DNA of 17,992 nt from positions 1 to 17,992 of the forward strand of contig CAZELN010000020.1 in the NCBI GenBank assembly GCA_964513275.1, read 5' to 3'. Numbering within the stretch: position 1 is the first letter of the stretch; every line of letters starts with the position of its first letter. The DNA is from UBA12478 sp964513275 (GTDB lineage: Bacteria; Patescibacteriota; Patescibacteriia; UBA9934; GWF2-40-263). The position numbers and the translations under genes were made by a program. The notes below the pieces were generated by a model, which worked only from the letters and a program-made list of their open reading frames with translations, did no database searches and was not told the DNA's origin. Of the stretch, positions 7,605-15,728 are shown piece after piece.

Positions 7605-8302
7605 AGACTCCAAACATTGTTGCCATTGTCCCGGCTCGAGGCGGTTCAAAAGGCTTAACGAAAAAAAACATTCAACCCCTCAATGGCCATCCACTCATTG
7701 CCTACGGGATCGCTGCGGCAAAACGGTCCAACCGGATCGGGCGTGTCGTGGTCGCGACGGATGACCAACAGATTGCGCATGCCGCCACAAGGTATGGAGC
7801 GGAGGTTCCTTTTCTCCTTCCGGAGTCCCTGACCCAGGATCACACACGTCTGGAAGACACGTTCGCCTATATGACGAAGAGGCTCCTGGAACAAGACCTC
7901 TCCATCGAGTACATCTGTTTTGTTGATCCGACACGGCCTGTGCGACCACCTGCTTTTTTGGACGAAGCTATCGATGCCCTGCTCTTGGGGGGATATGATT
8001 CAGTCATTAGCGGCGTACATGAACATAAGTCCGTTTGGAAACGCACGGCAGAAGGTCTCCAACGTCTGGATAGCGGATTCACCGTACGCCAACTCAAGCC
8101 CGACCAGATCTTTATTTGTTACAGTGGACTTATCACTTGTACGAAAGCCTCCTACATGGCACAGGGTGAACGACTGGGAGCCAATATCCTCATCCATGAA
8201 TTCGATGATCTCAACATGACCGTGGACATCCATACGCAGGACGAACTTCGCTTAGCGGAGCTCATCTTGGCAGAGTGGAACGACCGATACGTGACACTTT
8301 AG
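7601..8302 (+). CDS. CMP-sugar (acylneuraminate/ulosonate-type) cytidylyltransferase, NeuA-like
   Basis: 233 aa, normal for bacterial CMP-sialic-acid synthetase catalytic domains. It opens with the full nucleotide loop VPARGGSKGLTKKN (10-23, with Arg13 and Lys17), followed by PLIAY, VVVATDD, YGAEVPF and a C-terminal VDIHTQDEL in which Asp209 matches the first metal-binding Asp. The second Asp found in sialate synthetases is His211, as in some family members. Such enzymes transfer CMP from CTP onto the anomeric hydroxyl of 3-deoxy-2-ulosonic acids (sialic, legionaminic, pseudaminic, Kdo-like). No neuB, neuC, legionaminate or pseudaminate genes are present. The only PEP-condensing enzyme nearby is the DAHPS-like protein, so its product may be the substrate. 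It overlaps the GT2 fusion gene by ATGA. Confidence 0.88.
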   Translation: MKTPNIVAIVPARGGSKGLTKKNIQPLNGHPLIAYGIAAAKRSNRIGRVVVATDDQQIAHAATRYGAEVPFLLPESLTQDHTRLEDTFAYMTKRLLEQDLSIEYICFVDPTRPVRPPAFLDEAIDALLLGGYDSVISGVHEHKSVWKRTAEGLQRLDSGFTVRQLKPDQIFICYSGLITCTKASYMAQGERLGANILIHEFDDLNMTVDIHTQDELRLAELILAEWNDRYVTL

Positions 8303-8306
8303 TCCT

Positions 8307-9839
8307 ATGAAGTCTGGGATCCCTGCTTTTGATGCATCAACTCGACAGACGACCGCCTCCTGGAGTCTAGAATTCGCCGACCACTGGTTCTTGGAGGATG
8401 AAAAAGACCTCACGCTTCACAACGGAATTTCTTATGGTGGGCTTCTTCGGTTGCCTGTTTTTTTGTCGATGTGTGAAGGTCGCGAGTCTGGAAACGAACA
8501 AGGATCCTGGTGTCGATTGATTCGATCTCTCGTCGCGGCTCTCTGGAAATGTATCCGTCTGTGCGTACGCACAAAAAACGTAGAACAGCAGAACTCTCCC
8601 CGAGGTCACACGTTTGTATTCCTCTTTGCCAAATACGCTCCCCACGGAGCGATCGCGAAGACACTCAATCCAGTCGTCCACGCACTCAGCGAGCGGGGAG
8701 AGAAGGTCTGTGTATTTACATTTGATGCAGGACAATGCAAAGCCCTGCAGAGCCAGTACCCAAAACTTCCTTGTGTGGATCTTACAAAAGGAGCCCTTCC
8801 ACTCAAACAAGTCTGGTCGCTCTTGTGTATGCTCGGACAAACCACCATCAAGCTTCTCGCGTCAAAAAGACGAATTCAGATGCTTGAGCCGCTCTGCCAA
8901 TTACTCTTTCATGCGCCTCAGTTCCTTCGAATGGAAGCCAGCCTCAAGACTGAACTTCGTGAAGACATGGCGGTTATCTCAGCGACAGAAATGCATCCAT
9001 TCGAACGTCTGATACTGACCCGCGCGAAACAACAACATCTCCCCACAATCTTGATTCAACATGGTGTAACCAACGAAACCACAAAAAATCTAGTTGTGAA
9101 CACCCCTTCGATTGTCTCCTCGCTGTTTGTCTGGGGACTGTGCGCAAAACAGTACTTTGTGAATCATGGTGTGGACGAAAACCGAATCACCGTCACAGGA
9201 TCACCAGCGCTTACTCCTCTCTTTTCTGCTCCAAAGAAAGGAGACCGTGAACAGCAACTTGTCCAGTTTTCTCTGCCAGATCAACGTTTCGTCCTCTTTT
9301 CAGGACAACATTTTGATCTCACAAAGAATGCGGCGTTATGTATGCTCGTGCTCAACGCCTATCGTCAGTTCACTTCACGTACCTCTATGACCTGGAAACT
9401 CCTCATCACACCGCATCCGGCCAAAAGTCCCTACGACGCCAAAAATTTTTATGAAAATCTTGTGCGTGATCATGACCTCGAACTGGAGCATGATGTCTTC
9501 ATCCGATCGGCTATATCGAACATCAATGATCTCTTGGAGCTTCCAGAAGTGCTCATCACTTCCTCCTCAACCTTACACGTGGAAGCAGCTCTTCAAGGTA
9601 TCCCTGTTATTTTGCTCAATATCGATGAAGTCGCGGACATGGACATGGTTACGTTACAAGCCGCGTGGAGCGCCCATAATGCACAGGAGCTCGCTCTCGC
9701 TTTGGAATCGCAGACCGACCCACATACGCAAGCCCTCATACGGTCACACATCCCCGCTTTTCTAAAAACCTACATCAACTATCCTGAAGATGCTGTAGGA
9801 TGCATCACAGATGAGCTGTTACGCTTGAACACAAAATAG
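8307..9839 (+). CDS. GT-B fold glycosyltransferase with HP and S-S/T motifs, possibly CMP-sugar dependent
   Basis: 510 aa. The first 105 residues have no recognisable domain. After that the protein looks like a capsule/2-epimerase type GT-B enzyme: FVFLFAKYAPHG opens the first Rossmann half, LIQHGVTNE (Q251-H252-G253) lies at the inter-domain region, VTGSPAL follows, then LLITPHPAKSP (H370-P371) and ITSSSTLHVEAALQGIPVILL with S419-S421, T422 and Glu426. HP plus S-S/T motifs are known in bacterial sialyltransferases and polysialyltransferases, where they contact CMP; a related layout also occurs in TagF-like and epimerase folds. A D/E-D/E-G motif was not found. Position 4 bases after the cytidylyltransferase makes it a candidate user of the CMP-sugar. 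The fold is likely; the donor is inferred. Confidence 0.7.
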   Translation: MKSGIPAFDASTRQTTASWSLEFADHWFLEDEKDLTLHNGISYGGLLRLPVFLSMCEGRESGNEQGSWCRLIRSLVAALWKCIRLCVRTKNVEQQNSPRGHTFVFLFAKYAPHGAIAKTLNPVVHALSERGEKVCVFTFDAGQCKALQSQYPKLPCVDLTKGALPLKQVWSLLCMLGQTTIKLLASKRRIQMLEPLCQLLFHAPQFLRMEASLKTELREDMAVISATEMHPFERLILTRAKQQHLPTILIQHGVTNETTKNLVVNTPSIVSSLFVWGLCAKQYFVNHGVDENRITVTGSPALTPLFSAPKKGDREQQLVQFSLPDQRFVLFSGQHFDLTKNAALCMLVLNAYRQFTSRTSMTWKLLITPHPAKSPYDAKNFYENLVRDHDLELEHDVFIRSAISNINDLLELPEVLITSSSTLHVEAALQGIPVILLNIDEVADMDMVTLQAAWSAHNAQELALALESQTDPHTQALIRSHIPAFLKTYINYPEDAVGCITDELLRLNTK

Positions 9840-9843
9840 TCTT

Positions 9844-10848
9844 ATGACATGCCCTTCCTGTTGTGGCCAAAACGCGAGGTTCTGGATCCGCGGCCAAGAC
9901 CGTTTGAGAAACAAACCGCTCGCCAACTCTGGATACTATCGTTGTCTCACATGCGGTTTGATCTTCCTTTATCCACAAACAACCTCTCACACATACGAGG
10001 AACACTACGACGACAATTACATCTCTCACACAGAAGCACCAATAAAATCCGCTTCTTTCTCTGCTCGCACTCAATGGTTGATGCAAATGCGCCGCCGAAT
10101 TTGGCAAGAGGTATTTTGTCTCCCTGCGGGTCTTCCTGCCGTAGGAACATTCTCACGCTGGATTCATATCCTCCTACGCTACACAAAACTCTTTCGCGCC
10201 ACCCCGCTTAAATACCTAGGAGAAGGAAAAGAACTTTTGGATGTCGGTAGTGGTACCGGAGCTTTTCTTGTGACACAAAAACATCTTGGATGGCGTGTGC
10301 ACGGTCTGGAGCCAGCCCGGCAGATGGTCCAACAAAGTCGAACGCTTGGACTGGATGTACGACAAGGCTTCTCTGTCATGAAGCATTGGTCTGAACCGAC
10401 CTTTGATGCTGTTGTTCTCAATCAAGTATTCGAACACCTCGACAATCCGCACGCCCTTCTTGCACATGTCCATCATGCCCTGAAAAAGGATGGTATCCTG
10501 TACATGAATATGCCAAATGTGCAGAGCCTTGTGGCACAGATGTTTCGAAGCTATTGGTTTAATCTCGATGCGCCACGGCATAACCTGCTTTTCTCTCCAC
10601 GTGTTCTTCGAACACTCCTAGAGCAAGAAGGCTACGAAATTCTTGATCTCTCCACGGTCTCAAGTACGAAGGGCTGGTCTGGTTCAATCGAATATTGGTT
10701 ACGCGACGCTTGGCGTATCCCTCTTTCGACAGGAGCCATTCGAAATAATTGGTCCGTGAATCGTCTCCTACTTCCTCTTGTATATCTCTGTGATTGGATC
10801 TGGTTGGGAGACAACGTGCACGTCATCGCTCAAAAAAGGTCTCTATGA
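9844..10848 (+). CDS. Class I SAM-dependent methyltransferase with N-terminal zinc ribbon
   Basis: 334 aa. The N-terminus carries two cysteine knuckles, C3-P-S-C6 and C34-L-T-C37, expected to bind zinc. The methyltransferase core follows: motif I LLDVGSGTGAFL (D133, G135, G137, G139), GLEPA at the end of the second strand, VVLNQVFEHLDNPHALL (motif IV region), and a late NMPN segment typical of methyltransferase-11/12 enzymes. This architecture is common in glycan and sugar-methylating clusters. It would methylate a sugar or a glycan end in the cytoplasm; O- or C-methylation cannot be told. It starts 4 bases after the GT-B stop and overlaps the next start by ATGA. Confidence 0.85.
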   Translation: MTCPSCCGQNARFWIRGQDRLRNKPLANSGYYRCLTCGLIFLYPQTTSHTYEEHYDDNYISHTEAPIKSASFSARTQWLMQMRRRIWQEVFCLPAGLPAVGTFSRWIHILLRYTKLFRATPLKYLGEGKELLDVGSGTGAFLVTQKHLGWRVHGLEPARQMVQQSRTLGLDVRQGFSVMKHWSEPTFDAVVLNQVFEHLDNPHALLAHVHHALKKDGILYMNMPNVQSLVAQMFRSYWFNLDAPRHNLLFSPRVLRTLLEQEGYEILDLSTVSSTKGWSGSIEYWLRDAWRIPLSTGAIRNNWSVNRLLLPLVYLCDWIWLGDNVHVIAQKRSL

Positions 10849-11756
10849 ACCACATGCGTGCGCTCATCGCGATGGGTCGCAAAAAATTTCCTGCTGTCTA
10901 TAAGAGAGCGAAAGGGGCATTGAAAACATTTTTTATCTACTCGTGGGTAAAAAAGGGTCAGTTCCAGAGTGCCGACTGGGACGGAATTCATATCACCGAA
11001 ACCAGGTGGGATCCCTACGTTCGCCAAATTTTGTTTAGCGACATGCAACGGTGGAAGGACCAAAAAGCGATTTACCAACGTCTTATTCGCTCGGAACACC
11101 CAGTTGTGTTTGATGTGGGGGCAAATATCGGATTTGTGAGCCTCCTCCTTTCAAAAATCAAAAGAGCAACCATTTATAGCTTCGAACCGGCCTCGCTTGC
11201 GTACGCCTGTCTTAAAAAAAACGTAGAACAGAACGACGTACCGATGATCCACCCGTTTCATCTTGGTTTTTCTGATAAAGAACAGTCGTTGTTTATCGGT
11301 CCTCCAACCGGCACACAACATGAGCGCTACAAAAGAGGAAACAAAAAAACGGGTCTCTATTCTGTGCATGCTTCACCAACCGGGCATGACGCTGCTGCTT
11401 TCGGTGAAATGGCTACATTTACAACCATGGATACATTCTGCGAAAAAAATGCCGTTCGTAAGTTGGACTATGTAAAGATCGATGTTGAAGGACACGAAAT
11501 AAACGTCCTTCAAGGTGGCATCCATACGCTGATGACATTCAAACCGATTTGTCAGGTAGAATTCCATCCGGTTCCGATGGCGATCGCCCACCGAGAACCT
11601 CAGGAACTCTTTAATTTTTTCGACCAGATTGAGTACGTAGTTACCACGTGGAATAAAAACGGATTCAAACTGACGACTATTCAAGATCTAAAAAAGAACG
11701 GCACGTGGATCGTCACTGAACTTTACTGCTTCCCAAAAAATGAGCCTGTTGGATAA
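10845..11756 (+). CDS. FkbM family methyltransferase
   Basis: 303 aa from ATG 10845, which overlaps the upstream TGA as ATGA. An ATG 51 bases further upstream (10794) would overlap the methyltransferase gene and is less likely. FkbM marks: VVFDVGANIGFVS (D90, G92, N94, G96), SFEPASLAY (FEP motif), and KLDYVKIDVEGHEINVLQGG, which carries the family K-x-D-x-E-G-x-E signature. FkbM proteins O-methylate sugars or polyketides. Together with the preceding methyltransferase, this implies at least two methyl groups on the glycan or two alternative positions. Basic residues dominate the first 40 residues; there is no signal peptide. Hand counts of three 60-base lines give about 42% GC, well below the next gene. 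Confidence 0.88.
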   Translation: MNHMRALIAMGRKKFPAVYKRAKGALKTFFIYSWVKKGQFQSADWDGIHITETRWDPYVRQILFSDMQRWKDQKAIYQRLIRSEHPVVFDVGANIGFVSLLLSKIKRATIYSFEPASLAYACLKKNVEQNDVPMIHPFHLGFSDKEQSLFIGPPTGTQHERYKRGNKKTGLYSVHASPTGHDAAAFGEMATFTTMDTFCEKNAVRKLDYVKIDVEGHEINVLQGGIHTLMTFKPICQVEFHPVPMAIAHREPQELFNFFDQIEYVVTTWNKNGFKLTTIQDLKKNGTWIVTELYCFPKNEPVG

Positions 11757-11758
11757 CT

Positions 11759-12583
11759 ATGCAAATTTCTATCCTCCTCTCCGTCCACAACAACGAACGC
11801 TTTATCCGCGAGGCAGTGTTGAGTTTACTTGGACAAACCTTCCGCGATTTTGAGTTGCTCATCGTCGACGACGCCTCGACCGATACGACTCCTCAAATCC
11901 TGCGCGAGCTCGCCGAACAGGATTCACGTATTCGTGTGCTCACGAACGCGATGAACCTCGGACTTACCAAGTCGCTCAACCTCGCCCTTGCCCAAACCCA
12001 CAGCGACTTCATCGCCCGCATGGATGCGGACGACATCGCGCTCCCTCATCGACTCGAGAAACAGCTCGCCTTCCTCAATGCCCATCCTGACATCGACGTC
12101 GTGGGTACCGCCTACGAGTGGATTGATGGGGACAGTCACGTGATCGGACAACCAAACATCGTCACAGATCCTGATGAACTTCATCGCGCTCTGCCGCGCA
12201 CCAACCCTCTGCTCCACAGCTCGGTAATGATGCGCCAATCCGCGCTTGATCGCGCCCATGGCTACAACGAAACCTATCGACGCGCCCAGGATTACGACCT
12301 CTGGTTGCGCCTTTCGCGTCATTCTCGCTTCGCCAATCTCCCCGAAGTCCTCATGCAAAAACGCATGGCCAAAAGTATGATTTCCTTCGCCAACGAGCGC
12401 GAGCAACTGCGCTATGCGGCACGCTCACGCCTCGCGTCAGCCAAACGTGGCGACTATCCTCTCTGGAACGCCGTCTACATCCTCAAACCTCTCATCGCTT
12501 CCTTGCTCCCTCTCGCCCTTGTCCGCTGGGTGCGCATCCACGTGTTCGATCAAACGATCTATACCCATCGCTCACTGCGATGA
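11759..12583 (+). CDS. Family 2 glycosyltransferase (GT-A)
   Basis: 274 aa with a clean GT2 layout: ISILLSVHNNERFI (3-16), LLIVDDASTD (33-42), NLGLTKSLNLALAQT, and RMDADD (87-92) containing the metal-binding D-A-D (89-91). RAQDYDLWLRL gives the usual acidic acceptor-side motif. The C-terminal 50 residues are basic and hydrophobic and probably lie on the membrane. It transfers a sugar from a nucleotide donor; the linkage is unknown. It begins 2 bases after the FkbM stop. Three hand-counted 60-base lines give about 59% GC against about 42% in the preceding gene, so this gene may have a different history from the upstream block. Confidence 0.92.
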   Translation: MQISILLSVHNNERFIREAVLSLLGQTFRDFELLIVDDASTDTTPQILRELAEQDSRIRVLTNAMNLGLTKSLNLALAQTHSDFIARMDADDIALPHRLEKQLAFLNAHPDIDVVGTAYEWIDGDSHVIGQPNIVTDPDELHRALPRTNPLLHSSVMMRQSALDRAHGYNETYRRAQDYDLWLRLSRHSRFANLPEVLMQKRMAKSMISFANEREQLRYAARSRLASAKRGDYPLWNAVYILKPLIASLLPLALVRWVRIHVFDQTIYTHRSLR

Positions 12584-12589
12584 ACCACT

Positions 12590-14740
12590 ATGCTCTCCCC
12601 CAACCATCTCTACAAAATCTTGGGTATCCTCTGCGGATTGATTCTCCTCACTCCTCTTCTCTTTTTCCCGTCCTACACACAACCGTTTAGCACCTCCAAA
12701 GTGATCATCTTTCTTTTACTCACAGAGCTCGCCCTCCCATGTTACCTCGCCATCCTGTTTCAAAAAGAAAAACCTCTTGCCCATCTGCGGCAACCGATTC
12801 TGCTCGTCCTAGCCGCCTTCACGCTCACGCTCATCGTCTCCTCCTTGGTTGGGATCGACCAACTCAACAGTTTCTTAGGAACGTTCCAACGCCCGGTGAG
12901 CGTGCTCGTCTTCATCCACGGATTCCTGGTCGTGCTCTATTTCTACGAACTGTTTTCCAACCGGGAACGGTCCAAACAAACCTACACAACCATCCTTATC
13001 GGAGTCGCCACACTCATTGCCCTCTACTCGCTCTTTGAATCGTGGCTGTTACCGTCCTTTGCCAGCCAGGGCGGCCGTGTCGCGAGCGTTCTAGGAAACC
13101 CGATCTTTTTTGCGAGCTACCTTGTCCTTCCGCTCTTCTTCAGCCTCTCGCGAGCGTTCGATCGGGCAGAACGGAACCGAAACGTATATCGCGTCGCAAG
13201 TGCGATTATGCTGGTCGGAATCCTCCTCTCTGGAACACGTGGCGCACTCGTCGGACTTCTGGCAGCTGGCATATTTTGGCTCGTGGCTCAAGCCTTCGCA
13301 CGACGCGACCAACTCATGGGCGTCCTAGGAAAAACTCTGGCGGCACTCGTCATCTGCGTCTCCCTTCTTTTTGCCATCGCTTGGTTTGCCCCCGGACAGA
13401 CAGCGCTCTCACGCCTCACTGAGATCACGGACGCCAACGTGCAATCCCGCCTGGCCTACTGGGAGATGGGAGTACGAGGATGGCAGCAGGCTCCCGTGCT
13501 CGGGCTTGGCCCGGGAAATTTTTATCGCCTCGCCGACCAGATGTTCACGCAGGAAACCTACGATAGCTCGACCGCCTGGCCGGACAAACCCCACAACATC
13601 GCCATCGAATGGCTCGCCACGACCGGCATCATAGGTTTCGCACTCTATCTAGCGCTTTTGTTTCTCTTGTATCGGCAAGGCCTGCACACGGGCGTGACCG
13701 ACCAACGTCTCATCCTTATGGCCGGCCTCACCGCCTACGTGGTGCAGGGACAGTTTGTCTTCCACACGTTCAGCGAGCTCCTGACCTTCCTATTTTTCAT
13801 CGCCTGGATCAGCACCCCATCTACTTCCTCCAACAAACAGGCTGCACGCGTATCGAAAAACGCAACGCTCGCATTCTCGTTAGGGAGTGTGGTGGCAGTC
13901 GTAGGGATATTCGCCTATGTCCTCCCCTCCCACGACCTTGCGTATACCGTAGGCACGGCTGAACGATCCCTCCGAAACGATCCCCAAACTGCACTCGCGC
14001 AATACCGATCCGCTGCCTCACAAAAAATTATCCTGGACGATACCCTCATCGCAAACAAATATGTTCTGCTCGTCCAGTCGTTGGTAAAAGCCTCTTTATT
14101 GACCCCGGAGGTTGTCGACGAGGCCATCCATCAACACGAATTGGCCATCTCGCGCCACCCATTGCGAGCGCGTGTCTGGAGCGACCTGGGGTTCCTGTAC
14201 TACCTCAAGGCAAACCTGCAAGAAACCCCTGTGGCACAAGAAGGCATGGACGCGGCTGTGCGTGCGGTTGAGTTAGCACCAGGAAGATTTGAACCCAAGC
14301 GCAGCCTCGCCCTTGTGAATCTCAAGAACGGAAATGTGACGGAAACCAAAACGATCGTCGAGTCTGTGCTTGAGTCGTTTCCAGATGAACCAAGCCTATT
14401 CCTCATCCTCTCCGAGATCGCCTTTAAAGAAGGGAACCTTCGACTGGCTGCTGACTACGGATACCGAGGGACGCTGGGAGAAATCGAAAGCGCGTCCAAG
14501 CAACAAGTGCTCTGGTTCGCCGAGTTGCTCATAACCTTCCAAGAGTACGAGAAGATCATCGATCTCTACCAGGCCTGGCTCGACAAGAATCCAGAAGACT
14601 CGTCGCTCCTCCCAAACCTCGCCGCCGCGTACGCGCAGATCGGAGAGAAAGGGAAAGCCGTAGAGACCGCAAACCTCCTCAAACAGCTGGATCCAAGCCA
14701 GGCACAAAATGCCGAGGCATTCATTGAGACCCTGAATTGA
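12590..14740 (+). CDS. O-antigen ligase/polymerase-like membrane protein with C-terminal TPR domain
   Basis: 716 aa. Residues about 1-450 hold around a dozen hydrophobic helices. The diagnostic Wzy_C segment is present: LGLGPGNFY, then a periplasmic loop ending in PDKPHNIAIEWLATTG (P334-H335-N336), where the His is typical of the O-antigen ligase active site. From about 455 to 716 the protein is soluble and made of TPR-like helical pairs (for example ARVWSDLGFLYYLKANLQ, LFLILSEIAFKEGN, LPNLAAAYAQIGEKGKAVE). It would join or polymerise undecaprenyl-linked glycan on the outer face of the membrane, on lipid or protein. The TPRs may bind an acceptor protein, so an O-linked protein glycosylation ligase is also possible. 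The gene starts 6 bases after the GT2 stop. Confidence 0.88.
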   Translation: MLSPNHLYKILGILCGLILLTPLLFFPSYTQPFSTSKVIIFLLLTELALPCYLAILFQKEKPLAHLRQPILLVLAAFTLTLIVSSLVGIDQLNSFLGTFQRPVSVLVFIHGFLVVLYFYELFSNRERSKQTYTTILIGVATLIALYSLFESWLLPSFASQGGRVASVLGNPIFFASYLVLPLFFSLSRAFDRAERNRNVYRVASAIMLVGILLSGTRGALVGLLAAGIFWLVAQAFARRDQLMGVLGKTLAALVICVSLLFAIAWFAPGQTALSRLTEITDANVQSRLAYWEMGVRGWQQAPVLGLGPGNFYRLADQMFTQETYDSSTAWPDKPHNIAIEWLATTGIIGFALYLALLFLLYRQGLHTGVTDQRLILMAGLTAYVVQGQFVFHTFSELLTFLFFIAWISTPSTSSNKQAARVSKNATLAFSLGSVVAVVGIFAYVLPSHDLAYTVGTAERSLRNDPQTALAQYRSAASQKIILDDTLIANKYVLLVQSLVKASLLTPEVVDEAIHQHELAISRHPLRARVWSDLGFLYYLKANLQETPVAQEGMDAAVRAVELAPGRFEPKRSLALVNLKNGNVTETKTIVESVLESFPDEPSLFLILSEIAFKEGNLRLAADYGYRGTLGEIESASKQQVLWFAELLITFQEYEKIIDLYQAWLDKNPEDSSLLPNLAAAYAQIGEKGKAVETANLLKQLDPSQAQNAEAFIETLN

Positions 14741-14741
14741 T

Positions 14742-15728
14742 ATGCGTGTTCTGATGTTCATCACCAAATCCGAACAAGGAGGCGCACAAACCCATGTGGC
14801 ACAGCTCGCGCATTGGTTGGTCGAACATGGTCACGAAGTCCTGGTTATGAGCGCACCAGGTGGGTGGCTCGCGAGTGAAGTCGAGCGACGCGGTGGGTGG
14901 TTCGTTCCCAACGAGAACCTCGGCAATAGCGCAAACCCCCTCCGACTCTGGAGATCTGGGCGACGGCTCTTGCGAACGGTTCACGAATGCAAGCCTGATC
15001 TCGTTGCCTGCCACTCGACGATGGCGGGATTGATTGGCCGCCTTGCCATGCGTGGTCACATTCCAACGATCTTTACCGCGCATGGATGGGGATTCACTCA
15101 AGGGGCGCCTGTACTGCGTCGACTCGTGCTTCCCTTTCTTGAACGAATAGCGGGACGCTTCTCGTCGAAAATCATTTGTGTGTCACGCAATGATCTTGAA
15201 CTGGCTCAATCACACCACATCGTCCCAGACGGGAAACTTGCGCAAATTTATAATGGGATCGAAATCTCGAGATCCCTCGACTCCGCTCCCGTTGGTCGCT
15301 CCGCTCGGGATGACACAAACAGTACTAACATTTTTTTCGTTGGACGGCTCGCATCGCCAAAAGATCCGTTCATGCTTGTCGAAGCGTTTGCCAACCTTCC
15401 CCGCGAAATTCAAAATCGCGCTGGTATCACCATCATCGGCGATGGGCCTGACCGAAAAAGACTCGAGACGCTCATCCAAAAGCTCGGACTCCAAGATCAT
15501 GTCGAGCTTGCCGGATCACTTCCCCGCGAACAAGTGCTCGCGATGCTCCGCAATGAGGCCGACCTTTTTGTCCTCCTCTCACGCTGGGAGGGATTCCCCT
15601 ACTCGATCCTGGAGGCCATGGCTGCGGGTGTTCCCGTGATCGCCAGCCGCGTGGCATTCCTGAATTGCTCGAGAACGGCGGCGGGTTGCTCATCGGCGAT
15701 GACCTCGACTCGCTTGTTGGCGCGCTGA
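14742..15728 (+). CDS. GT4 glycosyltransferase, truncated by a frameshift near 15651
   Basis: The open frame gives 328 aa, but the last ~25 residues are wrong. The N-terminal Rossmann half (MFITKSEQGGAQTHVAQLA, then FTAHGWGF and VSRND) and C-terminal half (NIFFVGRLASPKDPF, IIGDGPDRKRLE, SRWEGFPYSILEAMAAGVPVIASRV) are standard GT4, with the catalytic-loop Glu in ILEAMA. After Val at 15651-15653 the expected G-I-P-E-L-L-E-N appears only in the other forward frame (from 15653). One missing base (or four, restoring the usual V-G-G-I-P-E) would repair it to about 373 aa, a normal length. A REP-like element is read through at 15271-15314 in the inter-domain linker. The gene starts 1 base after the O-antigen ligase stop. 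Either a real pseudogene or an assembly error. Confidence 0.8.
   Translation: MRVLMFITKSEQGGAQTHVAQLAHWLVEHGHEVLVMSAPGGWLASEVERRGGWFVPNENLGNSANPLRLWRSGRRLLRTVHECKPDLVACHSTMAGLIGRLAMRGHIPTIFTAHGWGFTQGAPVLRRLVLPFLERIAGRFSSKIICVSRNDLELAQSHHIVPDGKLAQIYNGIEISRSLDSAPVGRSARDDTNSTNIFFVGRLASPKDPFMLVEAFANLPREIQNRAGITIIGDGPDRKRLETLIQKLGLQDHVELAGSLPREQVLAMLRNEADLFVLLSRWEGFPYSILEAMAAGVPVIASRVAFLNCSRTAAGCSSAMTSTRLLAR
15271..15314. repeat. REP-like short palindromic element inside the GT4 gene
   Basis: Outer arms ATCCC (15272-15276) and GGGAT (15307-15311) are inverted. Inside are two direct copies of CTCCGCTC (15281-15288 and 15299-15306). It is translated in frame as low-complexity S-L-D-S-A-P-V-G-R-S-A-R-D-D, between YNGIEIS and NIFFVGRLA, where GT4 proteins have a variable linker. 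From memory, elements ending in CTCGGGATGAC are scattered through many environmental bacterial genomes; no search was done. Only one copy was seen in this window. Confidence 0.5.

Noticed and set aside
10794..10844. Upstream ATG at 10794 for the FkbM protein
   Set aside because: It would overlap the upstream methyltransferase by 55 bases; ATG 10845 makes an ATGA junction.
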